From: Candidatus Atribacteria bacterium 1244-E10-H5-B2
GTDB lineage: Bacteria > Atribacterota > JS1 > SB-45 > 34-128
Reading direction: 5' to 3'
Assembly (NCBI GenBank): GCA_003575245.1
Contig: NMQN01000027.1
Coordinates: forward strand, 1-34,563
DNA length: 34,563 nt
In this document: piece by piece, positions 30,477 through 34,563 of the stretch
Layout: each line of letters starts with the position of its first letter
How positions within the stretch are numbered: position 1 is the stretch's first letter
Program-made: the position numbers and the translations under genes
Notes under the pieces: generated by a model
Told to the model about the DNA's origin: nothing
Seen by the model: the letters and a program-made list of their open reading frames with translations, nothing else
Databases searched by the model: none

Positions 30477-31052
30477 CTATAAATTAAAATTCTTCAATAC
30501 CTTAGTTACCTCGTCATCGGTGATCCCCAGGTAGCGTTTAGTCATCGAGATAGATTGATGGCCTAAGACCTCTTGTATAAGTTCGATAGGAACGCCGGAC
30601 ATTCTCATCTGATAGCCTAAAGTTTTTCTTAAAGTATGAGTTCCTATCCTGGTCTTGATCCCGACCTCTCTACACCAGGATTGAATTAACTGCCAGGCCC
30701 GGATTCGACTAATAGGTTTATTTATCTTTGTCTTATCGCTAATGAATAGATAACGTTCCAGGTTATATATTCCGGTCTTATCAAAAAAATATTCTAAGGC
30801 ATTTTTGGCCTCATCGTTAATATAAATTAATCTTTGTTTCTTGGTCTTTTTCTCTTTCAGGTCTAAATATTCTTTGATCTCTCCGGCCTGATCCTTCACA
30901 TCTTCGACCTTTAGTTTCAATATATCGGATATCCTGAGGCCGGTATTAATCCCCAGGGTAAAGAGTAAAAAATTCCGGGGATTCTTTTTCCTCAGATTCC
31001 CCTTAATTGCCCGGATCGCTTTAAGTTCTCTTATCGGTTGGACCTTTCTCAT
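30477..31052 (-). CDS. Short tyrosine recombinase 2 (191 aa)
   Basis: Catalytic residues are R40 (TGLRISD), H139 and R142 (HTLRK), H165 (GHQS) and Y174 (KRYLG), in a catalytic-domain-only protein like recombinase 1. The pair could act as a XerC/XerD-like heterodimer or work on different sites. A 9-bp inverted repeat lies just upstream at 31066-31107 and the palindrome-repeat site just downstream. Confidence 0.9.
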   Translation of the reverse strand: MRKVQPIRELKAIRAIKGNLRKKNPRNFLLFTLGINTGLRISDILKLKVEDVKDQAGEIKEYLDLKEKKTKKQRLIYINDEAKNALEYFFDKTGIYNLERYLFISDKTKINKPISRIRAWQLIQSWCREVGIKTRIGTHTLRKTLGYQMRMSGVPIELIQEVLGHQSISMTKRYLGITDDEVTKVLKNFNL

Positions 31053-31065
31053 TTTCTCAATATCC

Positions 31066-31107
31066 TTTCTTTACGTTTTTATTCTATTATATAATATTGT
31101 AAAGAAA
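31066..31107. repeat. Inverted repeat upstream of recombinase 2
   Basis: TTTCTTTAC (31066-31074) and GTAAAGAAA (31099-31107) are perfect 9-bp inverted repeats around an AT-rich 24-bp spacer in the promoter region. It is in the same position as the inverted repeat before recombinase 1. The remaining intergenic stretch 31108-31379 shows no supported gene. Confidence 0.6.
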
Positions 31108-31379
31108 AAAGTCAAACCTTTTTTAAAGTATTTTTACTCTTATTTTAAATACTCTTTATTTATAAGGCTTTCGCTATTATTTTATTATTAACATACTCCC
31201 TCTTGTGTTAAGTAAGATATCCCCGAATCCCTGCCCCTTCCCGGCCATTACCCACATTCGACAAACCTATTCGATAAACGGAGAGATACCTTTTTTCACC
31301 GGTCCACACCCGGGGATTAAAAACCGACGAGATTAAACAATTTAATTAACTTATCCCTTCGAAAACGCCTCAAAGGTTA

Positions 31380-31532
31380 TCACCAAATTTTACGAATGAT
31401 TTTCCTACCTAAAATTTTATTCTTTACTCTCCTGGCCACCTTTTTAGGATCTCCTGAAGTTATAACTTTTACATCATTAAGTTTACGAGCTAATTTATAG
31501 AGAAAGCTAACTGTCTTATTCATATTACTCAT
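31380..31532 (-). CDS. Small basic protein typical of phages (50 aa)
   Basis: ATG 31532 is preceded by AAAGGGGG. The product (MSNMNKTVSFLYKLARKLND, then SGDPKKVARRVKNKILG) matches, as far as I recall, a small basic protein of unknown function common in Clostridia-type phages. It ends with TGG TGA. Its presence supports a phage origin for this end of the element. Confidence 0.65.
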   Translation of the reverse strand: MSNMNKTVSFLYKLARKLNDVKVITSGDPKKVARRVKNKILGRKIIRKIW

Positions 31533-31554
31533 TTAATTAAACCCCCTTTTTTAT

Positions 31555-31788
31555 TTAATAACCTCTTTTATTCAAGAATATTGCTCTCCTATGATCATCA
31601 GGAATAGATTTTTTATGTTTTCCTCTTTCCCGGGAATCTCGGGAATCTTCCTTCCCCTTAATAAATCCCTCAATAAGTTTTAAAGCCCTCGAATATTTAT
31701 TTCTTTCTCTTTCCGTCAGGTCTTCCTTTTTCAATTCCACCTTATAAAAAGACCTGGTCTCTTTTAAAGCCTCTACCTTCAGAACCAT
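31555..31788 (-). CDS. Hypothetical protein (77 aa)
   Basis: It is highly charged and mostly helical in the first 50 residues (FYKVELKKEDLTERERNKYS), with a disordered basic tail. No domain is recognised. The 50-aa phage-type gene follows 22 bp later in the same direction. Confidence 0.55.
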   Translation of the reverse strand: MVLKVEALKETRSFYKVELKKEDLTERERNKYSRALKLIEGFIKGKEDSRDSRERGKHKKSIPDDHRRAIFLNKRGY

Positions 31789-31834
31789 TTTTTAAGATCA
31801 CTTCCTTAATTTTGGTTTATGCTTTTATAAACAA

Positions 31835-31913
31835 CCCTGCTCCCTGGAATAGACCTTCTGGTCCGGAGAGCAGGGAACGGCAACCCGGGGAATTGGAATA
31901 AGCCAGATTGCCG
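31835..31913. other. Two strong hairpins between the lipoprotein and the 77-aa gene
   Basis: CCCTGCTC (31835-31842) pairs with GAGCAGGG (31868-31875) and encloses a second stem GACC/GGTC with a 4-base loop. CGGCAA (31878-31883) pairs with TTGCCG (31908-31913). The stretch is GC-rich against AT-rich surroundings. It may be a terminator, a structured RNA or a small insertion; no T-run fits a simple terminator well. Confidence 0.5.
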
Positions 31914-31930
31914 GGATTCGATTCTTTAAT

Positions 31931-32356
31931 TTATTTTATTTTGACTCTCTTAGCTACTTCCTGGCTTCCCCAACTCCAAACAATTATTAAAATTCCTTGT
32001 GGAGCATTTTTAATCGAATACAGATACGTTGGAATTTTAGCTATTAGATAATCCCGTTCGCCTGGCTTTAATTCTATTTCAGGCCAAGCGTTAGAGGTTC
32101 TCGCATATAAAGGGCATCCATCGACATCTTTTACTATCATATTTACACTACCTTTCCAAACATTTTCCCCTTTATTAGTAGCGTAACACTGAGTTACATA
32201 ATAATCCGGTCGATACCTTTCTACCACTGCCTCTGAAAATAGTATATCTTCTGGACTTAAAGTTAATACAGATTGTTTTTTATTCCCTTCACCACAACCC
32301 GATAAAAATATAGCTAATATTAAAAATAAGACTACCAAAAAATACTTCCTTTTCAT
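31931..32356 (-). CDS. Small lipoprotein (141 aa)
   Basis: MKRKYFLVVLFLILAIFLSGC is a lipoprotein signal peptide with the lipobox LSGC at 18-21. The mature part is mainly beta (VNMIVKDVDGCPL, IKNAPQGILIIVWSWGS) with two further Cys. It may be an FxLYD- or Ig-like fold exposed on the membrane. Its signal peptide and upstream 25 bp closely resemble those of the 220-aa secreted protein at 32980-33642, although the mature proteins are unrelated. Confidence 0.7.
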   Translation of the reverse strand: MKRKYFLVVLFLILAIFLSGCGEGNKKQSVLTLSPEDILFSEAVVERYRPDYYVTQCYATNKGENVWKGSVNMIVKDVDGCPLYARTSNAWPEIELKPGERDYLIAKIPTYLYSIKNAPQGILIIVWSWGSQEVAKRVKIK

Positions 32357-32379
32357 TTCTTAAATTCCCCTTTTTTATA
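32298..32379. repeat. Shared signal-peptide and leader block (partner 33587-33668 and 1-82)
   Basis: About 80 bp covering the signal-peptide codons and ribosome binding region of the lipoprotein gene is roughly 85 percent identical to 33587-33668. The similarity stops inside the signal peptide. The same block thus fronts different mature proteins. Confidence 0.7.
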
Positions 32380-32394
32380 TTTTTTTAAATTGGA

Positions 32395-32931
32395 TCACCC
32401 AGTCTTTAAAATCTTATGCTTTCGTTTATATTCCCGGTTATATTCCCTGATCTTTTCCTTATTCTTTTCTATCCAAAGTTCTCTCCTGGCCTGACAGGCC
32501 TCTTTATTCTCCTGGTAATATTTCAAGTTCCTTTTCTTGATCGCTTTTTTATTGCTCATATACCATTTTGAAGTAAGCTCTTTTAAATATTCTTTGTGTT
32601 TTTCTCGGTAACTTTTAGAATAAATGCTCCGCTTTTTCTTGTTAGCTTTCAGATATTCTCTATTCTGTATCAGCATTTTAACCCGGTTATGGTAATAATA
32701 TTTTAGACTTTCCAGGCTCCGGCAGGCTCTGCAGATGTTCATTCTACCGTCAAGATTCCGCTTGTCTAACGAAAACTTGAAGATCGGCTTTGTTTCTCCA
32801 CATTTCGAGCAAGTTTTAAAGTGTATAGGTTTTATCTGATTCTCTCTATCCTGCAAGTCCTGCTCCACATCAGAATAACGGGTATCAAATTCAAATTCTT
32901 TTTTCACTTTTTCACCTTCTTTAAAAATCAT
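32395..32931 (-). CDS. Phage-type zinc-finger protein with NKEK repeats (178 aa)
   Basis: CSKCGETKPIFKFSLDKRNL with ICRACRSLE forms a C2C2 zinc knuckle at residues 40-72. The rest is a long basic helix with repeated YY..N.E / W..KNKEKI..Y motifs, as seen in the N-terminal parts of phage HNH/endonuclease-VII-like proteins. The nuclease domain itself is not present, so it may be DNA-binding only or a truncated homing-type nuclease. Confidence 0.6.
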   Translation of the reverse strand: MIFKEGEKVKKEFEFDTRYSDVEQDLQDRENQIKPIHFKTCSKCGETKPIFKFSLDKRNLDGRMNICRACRSLESLKYYYHNRVKMLIQNREYLKANKKKRSIYSKSYREKHKEYLKELTSKWYMSNKKAIKKRNLKYYQENKEACQARRELWIEKNKEKIREYNREYKRKHKILKTG

Positions 32932-32979
32932 ACTGACAATTCGTCCAGGATACCCCTAAGACCGCCTTTTCTTTTTTCA

Positions 32980-33642
32980 TCACTTTTTTATATTGAGTTC
33001 GGGTTCTGATTTGCTCTTGCAGTCAATAATCAAATACCAATCCTTATCAATATTCGATATAAACAAACCCACCTTACTAAGAGAGGTATCCCATGAGGTC
33101 TTGTCTTCATTATCCTTGGCAAGGCTCTTAACCGTAAATATTCTCCCATATTTTTTTTTGAGATACGGCTGGACGTCAAGATAAAATTTAAAAAGCTTAC
33201 TGAAATTTTCCCTGGAAGAAGGAATTATAAAGAAAGTGCTCATAAGTCTGCCCTCCTCAAAAGAATAATTCATATAACAATCAAGGCCTTCCATTTTTCC
33301 CTTATATTGCAACAAATCCTCATTCTCAACATTCTCTTTAAACCCGGCTTTTTCTATTTTTTTAACGTCTTCTCTGCTCATACTCCAGGTTGTATTTAGA
33401 AAATTGTAATTATTTACTTTGTCTGGTTCCGCTTGCTTAAATTCTTGTTTCCCGGGTGGTGGTGAAATAGTATATCCCGCCTCTTTTTCTTTAATTGACA
33501 GGACAGGATTACTAACTATACGAACGACATTCCCTTCGCTATCTAATATCTTATACATCATTGCATCGATGCCGGAAGTATTAATTATAAAAAACATAGC
33601 TAATATTAAAACTAAACCTACTAAAAAATATTTCCTTTTCAT
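32980..33642 (-). CDS. Secreted protein of unknown function (220 aa)
   Basis: An N-terminal signal peptide or anchor (MKRKYFLVGLVLILAMFF) is followed by MYKILDSEGNVVRIVSNPVL, which resembles the DUF4124 opening of envelope proteins. A C-terminal globular part (NTTWSMSREDVKKIEKAGF ... DKDWYLIIDCKSKS) follows. The first 19 codons lie in the terminal repeat, so in a circular molecule this is the gene whose start is also seen at 1-56. A surface role is likely; no catalytic motif is visible. Confidence 0.65.
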   Translation of the reverse strand: MKRKYFLVGLVLILAMFFIINTSGIDAMMYKILDSEGNVVRIVSNPVLSIKEKEAGYTISPPPGKQEFKQAEPDKVNNYNFLNTTWSMSREDVKKIEKAGFKENVENEDLLQYKGKMEGLDCYMNYSFEEGRLMSTFFIIPSSRENFSKLFKFYLDVQPYLKKKYGRIFTVKSLAKDNEDKTSWDTSLSKVGLFISNIDKDWYLIIDCKSKSEPELNIKK

Positions 33643-33898
33643 AATTTAAAATCCCCCTTTATATTTTATTAATAACTTGCTCAGAATAGCCCTTCCTAAA
33701 GCTCCTGAGTAGCCTACAATGCGTTTCTTTAACCCACTCGATACCTTTTTACCACCCCCTTTTTGGCTCTAAACCCTGAAAGCTATGAGATATAAGGCTT
33801 TTAATCAACTTAGCTAAAATAAAACCTCGAATTTTGCGTTTTAAGGCACTTGTTTTTTTCGATAGGTGTAATCATAAGCGTAAAAATCGCTATCTCTA

Positions 33899-34090
33899 TT
33901 ATAAATTACCACTTCTTAGATTCTCCTGGGTCTTTAATATCTTAGCGATCGGATCTCTCCGAAATTTCTTATTATCAGCTTTGTTATCAGAATAGACTTC
34001 TTTAAGCTCACCACCGCAAGAAGGACACTTACCCCTTACAGCCCAGCCATAAAAGACTGCTTTACATCTTTTACAGCGGTATTTCGGCAT
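33899..34090 (-). CDS. Small zinc-ribbon protein, right copy (63 aa)
   Basis: It is identical in sequence to 313-504: two CxxC pairs and a start overlapping the XRE gene by 20 bp. Here the gene downstream is the complete 220-aa secreted protein, 256 bp away, so the attenuated operon may extend to it. Confidence 0.75.
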   Translation of the reverse strand: MPKYRCKRCKAVFYGWAVRGKCPSCGGELKEVYSDNKADNKKFRRDPIAKILKTQENLRSGNL

Positions 34091-34352
34091 TCCCTTGACC
34101 TTCCTTTATCCTCTTTTTTAGCTCCCTCTTTCTGGCCTCATAGAATTGACGGAGTTCTTTATTTAGTGTCCCCGGACCGATACCCAGAATTTCAGTAATC
34201 TTTTTAATCTGGCTTTCGGAAGGGATAACCCCCCCTATCTCAAATTGAGAAACAGTGGGCTGAGATACTCCTACCAGAAGGGCCAGATCTGACTGGGACA
34301 ATCTCTTTTCCTCTCTCTTCTTCCTGATCGGATTAACTGAGTTAGTTATCAT
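34071..34352 (-). CDS. XRE-family HTH regulator, right copy (93 aa)
   Basis: It is identical to 485-766, with the same helix-turn-helix, ribosome binding site and leader. If the molecule is circular this is the same gene. If it is linear, a second functional copy with an identical antisense RNA would cross-regulate the first. Confidence 0.85.
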   Translation of the reverse strand: MITNSVNPIRKKREEKRLSQSDLALLVGVSQPTVSQFEIGGVIPSESQIKKITEILGIGPGTLNKELRQFYEARKRELKKRIKEGQGNAEIPL

Positions 34353-34374
34353 TTTTTTCCTTTACCTCCTAAAT

Positions 34375-34407
34375 AAAAAAGGCCTAGCCTCTAACAGAAG
34401 CCAAGCC
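34375..34407 (-). terminator. Attenuator terminator, right copy of module A
   Basis: It has the same 11-bp stem, TGTTA loop and six Ts as 789-821, between the promoter at 34535-34563 and the ribosome binding site. Confidence 0.85.
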
Positions 34408-34409
34408 TC

Positions 34410-34438
34410 TTACTGTTTAATAAGATATATGCTATAAT
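34410..34438 (+). promoter_or_regulatory. Promoter of the antisense RNA, right copy
   Basis: TTACTG-17-TATAAT, as at 824-852. Confidence 0.75.
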
Positions 34439-34444
34439 AAACTA

Positions 34445-34531
34445 CGAGCCGGAGAGACAGCAAAGACTTTCGACTCTGTTCAAGCCCGCTATCATCTTTT
34501 AGACTGAGATAAGCGGGCTTGTCCTTTTAAT
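34445..34531 (+). ncRNA. Putative antisense RNA, right copy of module A
   Basis: It is identical to 859-945: an RNA of about 85 nt ending in the CAAGCCCGCT/AGCGGGCTTG terminator hairpin, antisense to the XRE leader. The hairpin orientation is that of module A, not of module B. Confidence 0.7.
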
Positions 34532-34534
34532 AAT

Positions 34535-34563
34535 ACTATATATAAAATTTAGAAGTTTGTCAA
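34535..34563 (-). promoter_or_regulatory. Promoter of the XRE gene, right copy, at the window edge
   Basis: TATAGT at 34535-34540 and TTGACA at 34558-34563 (minus strand, 17-bp spacer). The window ends with the last base of the -35 box. Confidence 0.85.

Larger units (their letters stand above)
33587..34563. repeat. Terminal direct repeat, right copy (partner 1-977)
   Basis: This is the second copy of the 977-bp repeat, continuous on its left with the complete 220-aa gene. Inside it, 33643-33898 has no gene; it holds the ribosome binding region of the 220-aa gene and a short AGCG/CGCT stem near 33876-33892. Confidence 0.95.

Noticed and set aside
32395..32931. 178-aa protein considered as an active HNH/endonuclease VII
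   Set aside because: The zinc knuckle and basic repeats are present, but I could not find an HNH catalytic block.

Overview
The window is AT-rich and almost every gene lies on the minus strand; only one convincing protein gene (16287-16787) and several short RNAs lie on the plus strand. It has two halves. The left half carries chromosome-type genes of an anaerobic, amino-acid-fermenting bacterium. The right half is a mobile element with phage- and plasmid-type genes. I cannot name the organism. The mix of AT-rich DNA, a fused inositol-phosphate cytidylyltransferase/phosphatidyltransferase, acetate kinase, aspartase and a Liv transporter would fit an uncultured anaerobe such as an Atribacterota-like lineage, but that is a guess.

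Left half (about 1000-14710, transcription right to left): a branched-chain-type amino acid ABC transporter (livH, livM, livG, livF and its binding protein), then malic enzyme, a zinc-ribbon protein, a 38-aa ORF, aspartate ammonia-lyase, an Asp/Glu/hydantoin racemase, a tiny membrane protein, a hypothetical protein and acetate kinase. These fit uptake and fermentation of aspartate (D and L) to fumarate, malate, pyruvate and acetate; fumarase is not in the window. Acyl carrier protein, inositol-1-phosphate synthase and the bifunctional IPCT/DIPPS-type enzyme follow.

Right half (about 14744-33642): small HTH and excisionase-like proteins, a Cys-rich protein, a retropepsin-like protease paired with a DUF5678-like protein, HU, two short tyrosine recombinases, both terminase subunits, a primase-helicase with an iteron-rich probable origin beside it, a PC4-like ssDNA-binding protein, ParA with a ribbon-helix-helix partner, and small secreted proteins. 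No portal, capsid, protease or tail gene is seen, so it resembles a phage satellite, phage-plasmid or decayed prophage. A 2.15-kb gene-poor stretch (19517-21669) is full of short direct repeats with a 9-11 bp period.

The most unusual system is a regulatory module present at 485-998 (A), 14744-15250 (B) and again at 34071-34563 (second copy of A). A small XRE-type HTH gene has a leader of about 175 nt that starts at a near-consensus promoter and ends in an intrinsic terminator just before the ribosome binding site. An antisense RNA with its own promoter and terminator is encoded opposite that leader. This is the layout of antisense-RNA transcription attenuation known from pT181/pIP501-type plasmid copy control, here attached to a small HTH gene. 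Between A and B the shared hairpin is flipped relative to its flanks.

The first 977 bases are repeated as the last 977 bases. The molecule may therefore be a 33,586-bp circle, or a chromosomal segment ending in two copies of a dispersed repeat. Modules A and B lie in direct orientation on either side of the metabolic block, so recombination between them could join or separate the two halves.
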